A DNA stretch of 64,000 nt. Source: CBDCYH01 sp965224105. GTDB taxonomy: Bacteria; Bacteroidota; Rhodothermia; Rhodothermales; JABDKH01. Shown here one piece after another: positions 37,141 through 46,288 of the stretch. The translations under genes were made by a program, and so were the position numbers. Location: assembly GCA_965224105.1 (NCBI GenBank), contig CBDCYH010000002.1:620001-684000 (forward strand), in the 5' to 3' direction. The notes below the pieces were generated by a model, which saw only the letters and a list, made by a program, of their open reading frames with translations, did not search any database and was not told where the DNA came from. The first letter of the stretch is position 1. Each line of letters starts with the position of its first letter.

Positions 37141-37962
37141 TTAAAAAATCTTTGACAATGGCCCAAGGATATTTTTTATATCGAACTCAAGCGAATACCC
37201 AAACGTAATAGCTGTCTTGGGCTGGGACTTTGTGACCAGTGGATCCGGATCATCTTGTTTGAAGAACATTACACCAACATTGAAGCGCGAAGATTTTACC
37301 CACGGTGTGTTGCCGAAGTGACTAAATCCGACTCCGACTATTGGATTGCCGAGTGCAAACTTCGTTTTAATATCTGATCGGGAATCAAGCTGCGTAACTA
37401 CAAGGGCGCCGAAAATGCTGACGCGTTTGAAGATGTGATCGAACTTCCGGTAGCTGGTCGGTTTCTGTTTCGGCTGAATCGGAACAATGAAATAATGTAC
37501 GGCTGTCCCGAGTCCCCAGTTATTGACACCCAATGTGGAATAAATACCAACGTCTGTTTCGAAGTGGTCGTTGATTGAACCGCCTACGACGTAACTGGAT
37601 TTTCGAGAAGTGCCTCCCCCTCGTAGGGTAATGGTATATTCTGCTCCTGGATGAAATTTGCCTGCGTCGAAACGTCGCATTGTTGTTGAATCAGATTCAT
37701 ACTTCTGGCCAATACAAACTTCTTCCACTCGACCATCCTTAATTCGAGCGCCGTCGTAGAAATGTTTCCATTCGCTAGGAAACGACGTCAAATGATAGCA
37801 AAGGGTTTCTGCATTACTTCCCTCGCCTACGAGAAAAGTGACGTCTAAGTCGAATGGGATTGGGTCGGCTATCATAGTGTGGTAGTCAAGATTGACGACT
37901 GCTTGTCCTCTTGCAGATATCGATACAGCAAGTGAAACGAGCGCTAGCATGAGATGGCGCAT
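37141..37962 (-). CDS. Secreted, probably outer-membrane beta-barrel protein of unknown function
   Basis: This 273-residue protein has a signal peptide (MRHLMLALVSLAVSISARGQ). The first half contains VGEGSNAETLCYHL and a Cys pair. The second half alternates polar and hydrophobic residues in strand-length runs (FETDVGIYSTLGVNNWGLGT, 'SIFGALVVTQLDSRSDIK', 'RFNVGVMFFKQ') as in small outer-membrane barrels. No family was recognised. It is followed by the small lipoprotein gene after 20 bases. The intergenic stretch to its right (about 290 bp, shared with the divergent response regulator) contains no other clear feature. Confidence 0.65.
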   Translation of the reverse strand: MRHLMLALVSLAVSISARGQAVVNLDYHTMIADPIPFDLDVTFLVGEGSNAETLCYHLTSFPSEWKHFYDGARIKDGRVEEVCIGQKYESDSTTMRRFDAGKFHPGAEYTITLRGGGTSRKSSYVVGGSINDHFETDVGIYSTLGVNNWGLGTAVHYFIVPIQPKQKPTSYRKFDHIFKRVSIFGALVVTQLDSRSDIKTKFALGNPIVGVGFSHFGNTPWVKSSRFNVGVMFFKQDDPDPLVTKSQPKTAITFGYSLEFDIKNILGPLSKIF

Positions 37963-38252
37963 GGTGGAAACAGATCTGTTTGAGCCGACAAGTTTGAGAT
38001 GTCCGCGGGAGGAGTCTTCACGTGTCTAAGCCAATTTCGCTCACGTAATGTCGTGCCAGGCTGCCGAGGACTGGATTCGCGGGATGCAATATGGCGCACT
38101 CACGCGACTCCTTTGCACTAGATTTCCCTTATGTTCCGGGGAAATCCAATCTGAGACACGACAAAGATTGCATCAGACAGGAGAAAACAATTACTTATCT
38201 CATGCAGGAGATCGATTTACACAACGTCGATTTCTATCGCCAACTAGTTGAG

Positions 38253-38933
38253 ATGCAAGCAGCCATGACCAGTATGCCGACATCCAGCCTGAAAGAGATT
38301 CCAATCTCGGTTTGGATTGTTGAAGATAGCTCAGACTATCGTCGGACGGTTGTCGATATCGTCAACGCGTATCCTGGACTGTGCTGCACCGGCGACTTTG
38401 ATTCTACAGAAAAATTGCTCGAGTCGCTTAACTCGAAAATTGCTCCGGACGTTTTTCTTGTTGATATCGGATTACCCGGCCTGGATGGGGTCTCATGTGT
38501 TGAAAGACTCCGGCGAATCACACCTCGAAGCGAAATAGTAATGTTGACAATACACGAAGACAACGATACCATCTTTCGTGCTCTGTGCGCTGGTGCTGCT
38601 GGTTATCTGCCTAAGACAAGTTCAGCTGAAGAAATTTGTCAGGCAGTTGCGACCGTACATCGCGGAGGTGCCGCAATGAATTCGCAGATCGCGAGGAGAG
38701 TGCTAACGTTGTTTACGCAGTTTTCCACGCCGGCTTGGGATTATGGGCTAACAATTCGCGAAAGAGAAACACTCGAACACCTTGTTAATGGAAAATCAAA
38801 ACCACAAATTGCTGAAACACTGTGCCTAAGCGTTCACACAATTGACTCCCACGTTAGAAGTGTTTACGCGAAACTTGAAGTGCATTCACGTAGCGATGCT
38901 GTTGTGAAGGCACTTAGGGAGCGGTTGGTGTAG
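38253..38933 (+). CDS. LuxR/NarL-family response regulator
   Basis: The protein has a receiver domain (from IPISVWIVEDSSDYR, phospho-acceptor Asp in DVFLVDIGLPGLDG, conserved Lys in GYLPKTSS) and a C-terminal LuxR HTH (LTIREERETLEHLV pattern as LTIRERETLEHLVN, 'KPQIAETLCLSVHTIDSHVR'). It acts as a DNA-binding output for a HisKA_3-type kinase, and the propeller kinase gene two genes downstream is the evident partner. The start is uncertain: the frame is open back to an ATG at 38091, but the receiver begins only at about 38283, so an ATG at 38253 (or 38265) is taken; the upstream part looks non-coding. Confidence 0.88.
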   Translation: MQAAMTSMPTSSLKEIPISVWIVEDSSDYRRTVVDIVNAYPGLCCTGDFDSTEKLLESLNSKIAPDVFLVDIGLPGLDGVSCVERLRRITPRSEIVMLTIHEDNDTIFRALCAGAAGYLPKTSSAEEICQAVATVHRGGAAMNSQIARRVLTLFTQFSTPAWDYGLTIRERETLEHLVNGKSKPQIAETLCLSVHTIDSHVRSVYAKLEVHSRSDAVVKALRERLV

Positions 38934-38946
38934 CAGGGAGATAACT

Positions 38947-39783
38947 ATGGCAAATTGGAAGTTGTACTGGTGGCATTTCGCTGATATGCAGATCTACACG
39001 ACTGGGCGCCTGACTGATATCAAGCACACAACGGGTTTCAAGAATTTTTGTAGCCGCGTTATGGACGAAGTAAACCAACACGGAAGAAATCGCGAAAACA
39101 TGTTTTGGGCAAAGACGGACTTTAAGAATCTCAAGGTAAGGTATGGCCGTCATGAAAAGGGTAACAAGTTCGACATATGGATAAATCCAAGCGGAATTAC
39201 TCTACCCCGCTGTAACGGAAACTTCCCCTTTATATCACCAACAAGAACAAACGCGACAAGGGTCAAAAGGAATTGTTCTCTCACCAGCCGGCAAAAAAAG
39301 AACCTTCCCATATGTGCGATTTTTCTAACCTGGGATAGATGGCTGTATGAGACAAGGCAAAGGCAGCCTGATCAAGAATATGTTCGCCGGTTAAAAGAGT
39401 TTTCCAATGCCCGAAAGCCTCGAAAGCTAGAGATCCTAAATGAGGTCGCTGACATGATACCGGACAAATACAAGTACTGGAGCCGTTCACCGGACTTTTC
39501 TAGAAATTTAAATTTCGAGGTAGATATTTTGTGCCGAAACGAGGCTTCAAATCGGTCCCGCGTACGCTCAGACGGGCAGAAGATCACAATTGTACTTTGT
39601 AAGAACCGTCAGGATAAACTCGACGGTCATGCGATCGTTAAGGAGACAAAATACAGAATAAAGAAAACGCGCGGTCGGATTCATATATTACTTGATGACT
39701 GGTGTTACGGCGGTTTTGTCGAAGGGACGCCTTTTACCAGGCACAGTAGTAATATTCGAGCACTTTTTGGCGGCCCTTGGTGA
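38947..39783 (+). CDS. Unrecognised basic protein between response regulator and kinase
   Basis: This 278-residue protein has no signal peptide or membrane helix. It is strongly basic and Trp/Tyr-rich at the N terminus (MANWKLYWWHFADMQIYTTG) and contains segments such as LPICAIFLTWDRWLYETRQ and RIHILLDDWCYGGFVEGTPF. A good ribosome binding site (GGGAG, seven bases before ATG) supports translation. It starts 13 bases after the response regulator stop and ends six bases before the kinase GTG, so it is inside a two-component operon. No family was recognised. It could bind nucleic acid or modulate the kinase, but neither is shown. Codon use looks more A-rich than that of neighbouring housekeeping genes. 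Confidence 0.7.
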   Translation: MANWKLYWWHFADMQIYTTGRLTDIKHTTGFKNFCSRVMDEVNQHGRNRENMFWAKTDFKNLKVRYGRHEKGNKFDIWINPSGITLPRCNGNFPFISPTRTNATRVKRNCSLTSRQKKNLPICAIFLTWDRWLYETRQRQPDQEYVRRLKEFSNARKPRKLEILNEVADMIPDKYKYWSRSPDFSRNLNFEVDILCRNEASNRSRVRSDGQKITIVLCKNRQDKLDGHAIVKETKYRIKKTRGRIHILLDDWCYGGFVEGTPFTRHSSNIRALFGGPW

Positions 39784-39789
39784 TGGCCT

Positions 39790-42723
39790 GTGTGGAGACT
39801 ATCCCGATTAATCGTTGTCAGCTTGCTGGCATCTCAGGCAAGTGCAATTCAAGACTGCAACTTTCGAACGTCTCATTACGGTACCAAAGAGGGCTTGCCC
39901 AATTTATCCGTCTCTTCTATAGCCGTCGATGAGCAGGGGGCTATCTGGGTTGCGACACAGAAGGGGCTGTCTCGATTCAGTGGTTCGGTATTTTACGCTG
40001 CGCATGATGCCGTCGACACGGACTTGCGACGCATTACATTCGACGCATCCGTAGGCGGACTATGGGTCTGGACTGAATCGGGCGAAATCCTATTCATCCA
40101 TGAATCCAGCGTTTCACAAATCATCCCAACTGGGACAACGATCCAGTCCATTCGCTTTTCCGGAGGCAATGCCTGGGTTGTTGACGCAGATAGCGTCTTG
40201 TGGCAGTATGACCTCAAGGGCAACCCAGTTACAAGCCTTCAAATCCAAACCGACGAGATAATAGGTAAAACGATCGGGAACGAGGGAAAAGCGTTGTGGA
40301 TAGCCGGGCAAAATGGGCTCCAGAAAATTCGGTTGAAAAAGGATATAAGCGGCCAAATAAGTCCGGAAATAGACAACATCCCTCTTGAGTTCACTGCTGC
40401 GCAGAGCCAAGACTTTACGGTCGTCAGCCAATTAGATGGTACTGGATTTGCTTTGGGTTCTAAAGATGGCAGTGTTTTCATCGCAAACGAGGTTGCATCA
40501 ACCGTCTCATTAGTTGGTCGACTACCAGGCGGTCTTGAAGTGAGCGAAATACTTCAATTGGACAACAATCATATCCTGGTCGGTACGCAAATCGGCGGCC
40601 TATGGTGTATGAATGTTAGCACCGGCTCTCTAGTACAAGTCCTTGATCAATCAGTCAACGGCATCACGTCTATCGTGAAGGAGCGAAGTGGAAGCGCTTG
40701 GGTTGGGACAAGAAACGGATTAATTGGCCTTGTCCGCGAGCAGGAACCGCCGCTGCAGTTTATCCCCACGACTGGCCCCGATTCAACCGCCGCCGTGGTC
40801 GGCCTCTTGCCGTCTAGAATCTTTCCAAACAAAATCTACTTTTCATTGATGCAAGAGGGGGTCCACGTTTTCGAGGACAACATTATCAGACCTGTCGAAG
40901 AACTCAGTCCGTCAAACCTAATCGATGCCAACCCGGCAGTTGCGTTTGCCGAGACGCAAGAGGGAGACCTATGGGTTGGCGGAATGGGAAAATCGATCTA
41001 CAAATTTTATATACGCAGTGGTATTCTGGAGCAGTTCGAGCTAGATATTCCCGGTCGTACGCTCGTACACCAGCTAATAATCGACGATAGATCTGATTCG
41101 AAAATATTTGTCGCGACCCGAGATTTTGGTCTGCTCACTTTCGACTTTGTCACGAAAAAGATCATCTCGAGACTGGATGAGAAATACACTGGCCTGAAAA
41201 ATTTTATCTGGTCCATGTCCACCGACAATTCGTCACACAGTCTCGTAATGGCTGTGCGCGGCGCAGGAATAGCCACCCTTGACTTAACGACAGATTCAGT
41301 TCAGGTCCATTCGTTAGCGCCAACTTCGTGCAGCACAGAAGTAATTACTGCCAAACACGCTGGATCAGATTTTCTTGTTGGCACTTATGACAAAGGGTTG
41401 TTGCACTATTCAACCAAAACGCAATCGTGTATACCCGCAGGGCCAACAGATCTACTCTCGTCAAGCGATGCATCCTGGGTGGATAGTGATACTCGAGGGA
41501 GATTGTGGTTTTCAACAGGTCAAAGTTTGGTTGTTTTCGACGCGGAGTCCGGAGCACACCGGGAATTTAACTCCAGCAATAGTCTTCCGTTTGAACGCAT
41601 ATTTTTCCAGGCCCATGGCAAGACAACCACAGGCGACTTCGTGGTCGGCGGCCCTACCGGGTTAGTCATTGTTAGTCCTGACAATGTGGAGATTGATACA
41701 ACTCGGGTCGCCCCTTTAATCGAGGCGTACGAAATTGACGACCACCGTTCTATCCACTTCCCAGGAATGCCAACGCTTGTCAAGCTGCCAGAAAAAATGA
41801 ATGATATCAAATTCTTCCTTGGTAACGACGCACCATCCAGAAACGATAAAGTCAGCTACCGACTCCGACTAACAAGTACCGACAAATGGCACCATCTGGA
41901 AGACAATTGGATTAGATTTCCAGCACTCGCCGCTGGACGATATTCAATTGAAGCAAGTGCGACAGTTGGCAATGGACTCTGGACTAATTCAACGGGAGAA
42001 TTAGACGTGTATATCCGGCCGAGACTCACGAGAAGGGTTTCGTTTTGGGTTTGTGTACTTGCCGGCCTGGGAATACTTTCTTTCCTGATTTACCGCTATC
42101 GGATCAATGAACTTCTCCGGTTCGAACGCCTTAGAATTCAAATTGCTGGTCAGTTGCACGATGACATTGGTGCTAACCTGTCAACAATTGCTCTCAAATC
42201 AGACATTTTGAAAAATCGAATCGATGTGTCTCCAGACTCGAAGAAATATCTTAGTGAAATCGGATCGACAGCAAGAAATACTGCACACGCTCTTCGTGAA
42301 GTAGTCTGGCTAATGAATTCTGGATACGACACGCTAGGAAAGCTTGTCTCAAAAATGGAAGGTCTCGCGTCAGATATACTTGGTGCAAACATTATTTTCG
42401 AATTTCTACGACCGGCAGAACTACCGGACATCCGCATCCCCATCGAAAAAAGACAACACATCTATTTAGTTTTCAAGGAGACCCTGCATAATGTCGTTAA
42501 GCACTCGGGAGCAAGCTACACTAGAATTGAAATTCAGATTTCCCCCGCCAAGTTTGTCTTCTCGGTAGGCGACAATGGGAAGGGATTCTCACCCGATAAA
42601 CCGACTAATCGAGGATTTGGTCTGAATGGCATGCAACGACGCTCAAAGGAGGTTCATGGGGCCGTTACAATTACAAGTAGCCTAGGTGAAGGTTGTGAAG
42701 TTGTCTTTAGTTGCCCGATATAG
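39790..42723 (+). CDS. Hybrid-type propeller sensor histidine kinase (two-component regulator propeller, Y_Y_Y, HisKA_3)
   Basis: This 977-residue kinase begins at GTG 39790 with a signal segment (LIVVSLLASQASAIQ). A propeller of about 650 residues with repeated 'GAIWVATQKGLSRF' and 'GDLWVGGMGKSIYKF' blades follows, then a Y_Y_Y-type Ig domain (about 655-740: VSYRLRLTSTDKWHHLEDNW). A membrane helix (about 747-768), HisKA_3 with His790 (GQLHDDIGANLST) and an HATPase domain (ETLHNVVKHSGA, GDNGKGFSP, GFGLNGMQRR) complete it. Unlike true HTCS proteins it lacks a fused receiver or HTH. Its partner is the LuxR-type regulator at 38253. In Bacteroidota such sensors detect periplasmic ligands, often glycans; the ligand here is unknown. 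Confidence 0.93.
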   Translation: MWRLSRLIVVSLLASQASAIQDCNFRTSHYGTKEGLPNLSVSSIAVDEQGAIWVATQKGLSRFSGSVFYAAHDAVDTDLRRITFDASVGGLWVWTESGEILFIHESSVSQIIPTGTTIQSIRFSGGNAWVVDADSVLWQYDLKGNPVTSLQIQTDEIIGKTIGNEGKALWIAGQNGLQKIRLKKDISGQISPEIDNIPLEFTAAQSQDFTVVSQLDGTGFALGSKDGSVFIANEVASTVSLVGRLPGGLEVSEILQLDNNHILVGTQIGGLWCMNVSTGSLVQVLDQSVNGITSIVKERSGSAWVGTRNGLIGLVREQEPPLQFIPTTGPDSTAAVVGLLPSRIFPNKIYFSLMQEGVHVFEDNIIRPVEELSPSNLIDANPAVAFAETQEGDLWVGGMGKSIYKFYIRSGILEQFELDIPGRTLVHQLIIDDRSDSKIFVATRDFGLLTFDFVTKKIISRLDEKYTGLKNFIWSMSTDNSSHSLVMAVRGAGIATLDLTTDSVQVHSLAPTSCSTEVITAKHAGSDFLVGTYDKGLLHYSTKTQSCIPAGPTDLLSSSDASWVDSDTRGRLWFSTGQSLVVFDAESGAHREFNSSNSLPFERIFFQAHGKTTTGDFVVGGPTGLVIVSPDNVEIDTTRVAPLIEAYEIDDHRSIHFPGMPTLVKLPEKMNDIKFFLGNDAPSRNDKVSYRLRLTSTDKWHHLEDNWIRFPALAAGRYSIEASATVGNGLWTNSTGELDVYIRPRLTRRVSFWVCVLAGLGILSFLIYRYRINELLRFERLRIQIAGQLHDDIGANLSTIALKSDILKNRIDVSPDSKKYLSEIGSTARNTAHALREVVWLMNSGYDTLGKLVSKMEGLASDILGANIIFEFLRPAELPDIRIPIEKRQHIYLVFKETLHNVVKHSGASYTRIEIQISPAKFVFSVGDNGKGFSPDKPTNRGFGLNGMQRRSKEVHGAVTITSSLGEGCEVVFSCPI

Positions 42724-42743
42724 AAGCGTTTGGGCAAAGAGAG

Positions 42744-42771
42744 TTGACCTATAAACCTGGCTTTGTATTAG
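42744..42771 (+). promoter_or_regulatory. Possible -35/-10 promoter before the LbtU-like gene
   Basis: TTGACC and TATTAG are separated by 16 bases, 74 bp upstream of the ATG. The elements are close to the general sigma-70 consensus, but promoters in this phylum often differ, and no experimental or comparative support is available here. Confidence 0.35.
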
Positions 42772-42844
42772 ATTCAACATTTGTTAGGGTAAAGATTACT
42801 CCAACTGGACGATACTGTGTGGTGAATCAAATTAACCGATCGCC

Positions 42845-44200
42845 ATGGGCAGCAGTATTACCCCAAAACTTCTTCTATATCCCGTCCTCGTTCTTGCCAC
42901 TCTTTTTATCCAGCTGGCGGCATGCGCACCGGCCTTTGCGCAGGAGCAATCACAATCCGATGGGATTCTCGTTTCGCGCCCAGCCTTCAACCACGAGATG
43001 CTGGAGCACAACCAAGACTTGCGTAAGCTGGACTTATTCCTCAACGCGGTAGAATCAGATGTGCTGGAACCGGGCAAGCTGTATGTCGGCGCATCACTAA
43101 CAGCAATCGCTGACCTCCAGATATCGAATACTGATTCCAAGTTCGCATACCTCATGCGACATCCGACCGCCAACAACGAATTGGGGACGGTAGTTACCGA
43201 GGCCGCACTGCACTCTGCTCAGGTGTTGTTCGCGGGTCAGGTTGTTGATTGGTTGAGCATCTACGGAGAGTTTCTGTATGACCCGCAACAAAGTTTCGGT
43301 CCAGGCACCACGACGGCGCTCGGGAGAAATCAGATCCAGCTTCGGAAAGGTTACGTCCTTGTCGGCAACCCGAAAGAACGCCCCCTTTATCTGGCTCTCG
43401 GAAAAATGGATACCAACTTTGGTCTCACCGGGAGTGTAAATCCGTTTACAAACTCTACGTTCTGGCATGCGTTCGGTGGATTGGGATATGGTGTAACACT
43501 CGGACTCCGATCAGAAGGATTCAATGCCTCGCTGATGGCCGTGCAGGGTGGTGCACAGTTCAGGGCGCTGCACACACCAGTCGATTCAACCGCGGTGCCG
43601 TCGCGTCTAAATAACTTCGTACTTGACGCGAACTATTCCTTCGCTACCGGTGATGGTGACTTCACTGTGGGCGGCTCGTTTGTCCGCGGCTCGGCGTACT
43701 GCCAAAATTTTCCGGTGGTGCATTTCCAGGCATGTGATAATCCCAACGGTGCAATGTCGGCTTATGGACAATTCGACTATGATGACAAACTCAAAGTCAT
43801 GGCGAGCTACGCTATCACACGGGACGAGTGGCCAGGTACTTTCAACCCGAACGCGCCTCTGAATACTTTCGAGGCGAGCAAGGTGTCGTCGAAGTCTATT
43901 GGTCTATTGTACAGACTTAATCACTCCGACAAGTTTCAGTATGTCCTTTCCGGGGAGTTCTCTGACTTCGTTGCTGGCCCTGTTGGATCCCCATGGGAGC
44001 GGCAGAACCAATTGGTATTCGGATTCAGCACGGTTGTGAAGGGGTGCTCGCGATTGTTCGTCGAGGGATTTCGGACGAGTGGTTACGCACCGCTGAACTT
44101 CATCAGCGGCGGACACATCCCGGGTGTTCAGAACGTTACGCACTCCGATCGGGATGCTCGGAGTCATGGGGTTGTAGTTGGTGGTGTGATTACGTTGTAG
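42845..44200 (+). CDS. Outer-membrane beta-barrel protein, LbtU-like
   Basis: This 451-residue exported barrel has a signal peptide (core VLVLATLFIQLAACAPAFAQ). The mature part opens with a region rich in Glu and Leu (NHEMLEHNQDLRKLDLFLNA) and then GKLYVGASLTAIADLQI. Next come strand-like repeats including RKGYVLVGNP, 'YLALGKMDTNFGLTG' and a C-terminal VVGGVITL. The 'GK-D--FG---NPFT---' segment resembles LbtU-family siderophore porins and related short-barrel outer-membrane proteins. The role is therefore tentatively siderophore or small-ligand uptake. It is the last gene before repeat island 1. Confidence 0.7.
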   Translation: MGSSITPKLLLYPVLVLATLFIQLAACAPAFAQEQSQSDGILVSRPAFNHEMLEHNQDLRKLDLFLNAVESDVLEPGKLYVGASLTAIADLQISNTDSKFAYLMRHPTANNELGTVVTEAALHSAQVLFAGQVVDWLSIYGEFLYDPQQSFGPGTTTALGRNQIQLRKGYVLVGNPKERPLYLALGKMDTNFGLTGSVNPFTNSTFWHAFGGLGYGVTLGLRSEGFNASLMAVQGGAQFRALHTPVDSTAVPSRLNNFVLDANYSFATGDGDFTVGGSFVRGSAYCQNFPVVHFQACDNPNGAMSAYGQFDYDDKLKVMASYAITRDEWPGTFNPNAPLNTFEASKVSSKSIGLLYRLNHSDKFQYVLSGEFSDFVAGPVGSPWERQNQLVFGFSTVVKGCSRLFVEGFRTSGYAPLNFISGGHIPGVQNVTHSDRDARSHGVVVGGVITL

Positions 44201-44250
44201 GTGGTCGACACTGCTGGCCGTTGGTGCGGCGCGGTTGCCCACTAGAAACA

Positions 44251-44346
44251 CGTCACTGCGAGGAGTCCCAAAGGGCGACGTGGCAGTCTCCCAAAAAAGA
44301 AACTCGTCACTGCGAGGAAGCCCGAAGGGCGACGCGGCAGTCTCCT
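44251..44346. repeat. Two copies of palindromic element A
   Basis: The copies begin CGTCACTGCGAGGAG and end GGCAGTCTCC (44251-44292 and 44305-44346). A third copy is at 55703-55744. The core 'GCGAGGA...GGGCGACG' is of a REP-like intergenic type seen in many unrelated bacteria. It has no coding content. Confidence 0.75.
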
Positions 44347-44530
44347 GGGGCCGAGCTCTGTGGACGGACAGAGCCAACCCGCAGCGTGGTGATGACCATC
44401 GCAAACTGTATGGACCCCGGATCAAGTCCGGGGTGACGCCAGGGAGGTGGAAGGACGCTCCAGCGGTAAACGAATACCGCAGCGACGAATGTTACCCCCA
44501 CGGCTTAATTCCAGACCCGAGCCGAAAACC

Positions 44531-45220
44531 ATAGCGCGGTAGGGCCGTGCCCTTAGATGGAGATCCTCACGTCGCCCTTCGGGGCTCCTCAGGATGACGA
44601 GGCGGGGTATGGACCCCGGATCAAGTCCGGGGTGACGCCAGGGAGGTGGGATGACACTCGAGGCAAACGAATAGCGCGGCGGTGACTTGGGCCGTGCCCT
44701 TAGATGGAGATCCTCGCGTCGCCCTTCGGGGCTCCTCAGGATGACGAGGCGGGGTATGGATCCCAGATCAAGTCCCTGGTTAACAGGTTGGGTGGTGATG
44801 ATGACAATTAGGGGCAAATGAATAGCGCGGCGGTGACATGGGCCGAGCCCATAGATGGAGATCCTCGCGTCGCCCTTCGGGGCTCCTCAGGATGACGAGG
44901 CGGGGTATGGATCCCAGATCAAGTCCCTGGTTAACAGGTTGGGTGGTGATGATGACAATTCGGGGCAAATGAATAGCGCGGCGGTGACATGGGCCGAGCC
45001 CATAGATGGAGATCCTCGCGTCGCCCTGCGGGGCTCCTCGGGATGACGAGGTGGGGTTTGGATCCCAGATCACGTCTGGGTTGACAGGTTGGTGGCGAGA
45101 TGGCAATTCGAGGCAAACGGATAGCGCAGCGGTAACATGGACCGTGCCCTTAGTTGGAGATCCTCGCGTCGCCCTGCGGGGCTCCTCAGGATGACGAGGC
45201 GTGGTTTGGATCCCAGATCA
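44531..45220. repeat. Tandem array of roughly 150-bp units
   Basis: Unit starts (ATAGCGCGG) are at 44531, 44671, 44822, 44973 and, diverged, 45121, spacing 140, 151, 151 and 148. The third and fourth units are nearly identical, while the outer units have drifted, as expected if new copies arise by local duplication. Each unit contains 'GATGGAGATCCTCGCGTCGC' and a run to 'GATGACGAGG'. Confidence 0.8.
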
Positions 45221-45235
45221 CGGAATGTCAGCGAC

Positions 45236-46270
45236 TCACCCAAAGTGATCCCACCCCTGAATCTGCAGATCAACAACCTCCCCTGACGGCCGGCGAATCC
45301 GAATTCCTTCCGATCCATCAACAAGGATTCCGACTGACGTAACATCCAGCCCGTCTAGCTTAGGGGCATCCTCGGGGTCGACAGCAAACAACAACTCGTA
45401 GTCTTCACCTCCGAACAGCGCGTATTGCTCCACGTTGTCGCCGAACCGATCCGCGACTGCGGCGGCATCAGCATGTACAGGCAGCGACGCACCGTTCAAC
45501 ACCGCGCCGCACATACTCTGCGCGCAGATGTGCGACACCTCGGACGCAAACCCATCCGAAATGTCGATCATCGCTTTGGGCTTGACGCCCGCATCCGCCA
45601 ACGAATGGACCAAATCCAACCGAGGTTGCGGGTTCAGCTGTCTGCCAATCGGATACCGGTACGCATCAACATCCGGGGTGTACTCCTCTCCATCTTCCCG
45701 AAGTTTCCTGTGCTCATCCAGCAACACCTTCAGCCCGGCATAAGCACCACCGACCGTGCCGCTGACAAACAGCATGTCGCCCGCACGTGCGCCCCGACGA
45801 AAGCACAACGCGTCGATAGCCGCTTCGCCAATCATCGTAACCGAAATTGTGAGCTGGCGCGCCATTGAGGTGTCGCCTCCAACGACAATCACACCGTAGT
45901 CATCGCACGCGGCACGAATCCCGCGATAAATGTCCTCCACCATCTCAACCGAAATTTTCGGCGGCAGCGCGATCGAAACCAGGGCATACTTGGGAACCGC
46001 ATTCATTGCCACCACGTCGCTCACATTCACAGAAATCGCTTTCCTCCCGAGCATCGGGAGAGGCATGAACGAAAGATCGAAGTGCACTCCCTCCAGGAGC
46101 ATGTCGGTGCTCACTACATGGGCGTGCAGATCGTTGACCCTGTAAACCGCTGCGTCGTCGCTGATCCCCAATAGCAGCTGCTCGGATCGCGGTTCACCGA
46201 GGATCAGCTGCATCCGGTCGATCAGACCGAACTCCCCCACGTCGCTTATGCTTGTATGGTTTGACTCCAT
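45236..46270 (-). CDS. thiL: Thiamine-monophosphate kinase
   Basis: ThiL phosphorylates thiamine monophosphate to the active cofactor thiamine diphosphate using ATP. The 344-residue protein has the AIR-synthase-like fold with the N-terminal GISDDAAVY metal/phosphate motif, the STDMLLEGVHFD segment, VVGGDTS and IDISDGFASEVSHIC, all diagnostic. It is the last gene of a long minus-strand operon (miaB to thiL), starting 18 bases after anmK. No other thi gene is in the window. The 3' end abuts repeat island 1. Confidence 0.95.
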   Translation of the reverse strand: MESNHTSISDVGEFGLIDRMQLILGEPRSEQLLLGISDDAAVYRVNDLHAHVVSTDMLLEGVHFDLSFMPLPMLGRKAISVNVSDVVAMNAVPKYALVSIALPPKISVEMVEDIYRGIRAACDDYGVIVVGGDTSMARQLTISVTMIGEAAIDALCFRRGARAGDMLFVSGTVGGAYAGLKVLLDEHRKLREDGEEYTPDVDAYRYPIGRQLNPQPRLDLVHSLADAGVKPKAMIDISDGFASEVSHICAQSMCGAVLNGASLPVHADAAAVADRFGDNVEQYALFGGEDYELLFAVDPEDAPKLDGLDVTSVGILVDGSEGIRIRRPSGEVVDLQIQGWDHFG

Positions 46271-46288
46271 TATTCAAACACCGCCTGC

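Larger units (their letters stand above)
44201..45235. repeat. Repeat island 1: palindromic units and a roughly 150-bp tandem array
   Basis: This kilobase lies between the ends of two convergent genes and holds no credible gene; the many open frames here repeat one another. It contains two copies of a 42-bp element A (44251-44292, 44305-44346), two of element B (44409-44448, 44608-44647), and a tandem array whose units begin at about 44531, 44671, 44822, 44973 and 45121. Units of 140-151 bp each carry the short palindrome around 'GTCGCCCTTCGGGGCTCC' and a second dyad such as CCCAGA-N5-TCTGGG. Confidence 0.85.

Noticed and set aside
44201..45235. A CRISPR array
   Set aside because: Units are about 150 bp and nearly identical over their whole length, there are no unique spacers of similar size, and no cas gene is nearby.
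44235..45345. Several overlapping open frames in both strands of repeat island 1
   Set aside because: They repeat the same arginine/proline-rich peptides from the tandem units, lack ribosome binding sites and vary with unit phase; they are products of the repeats, not genes.
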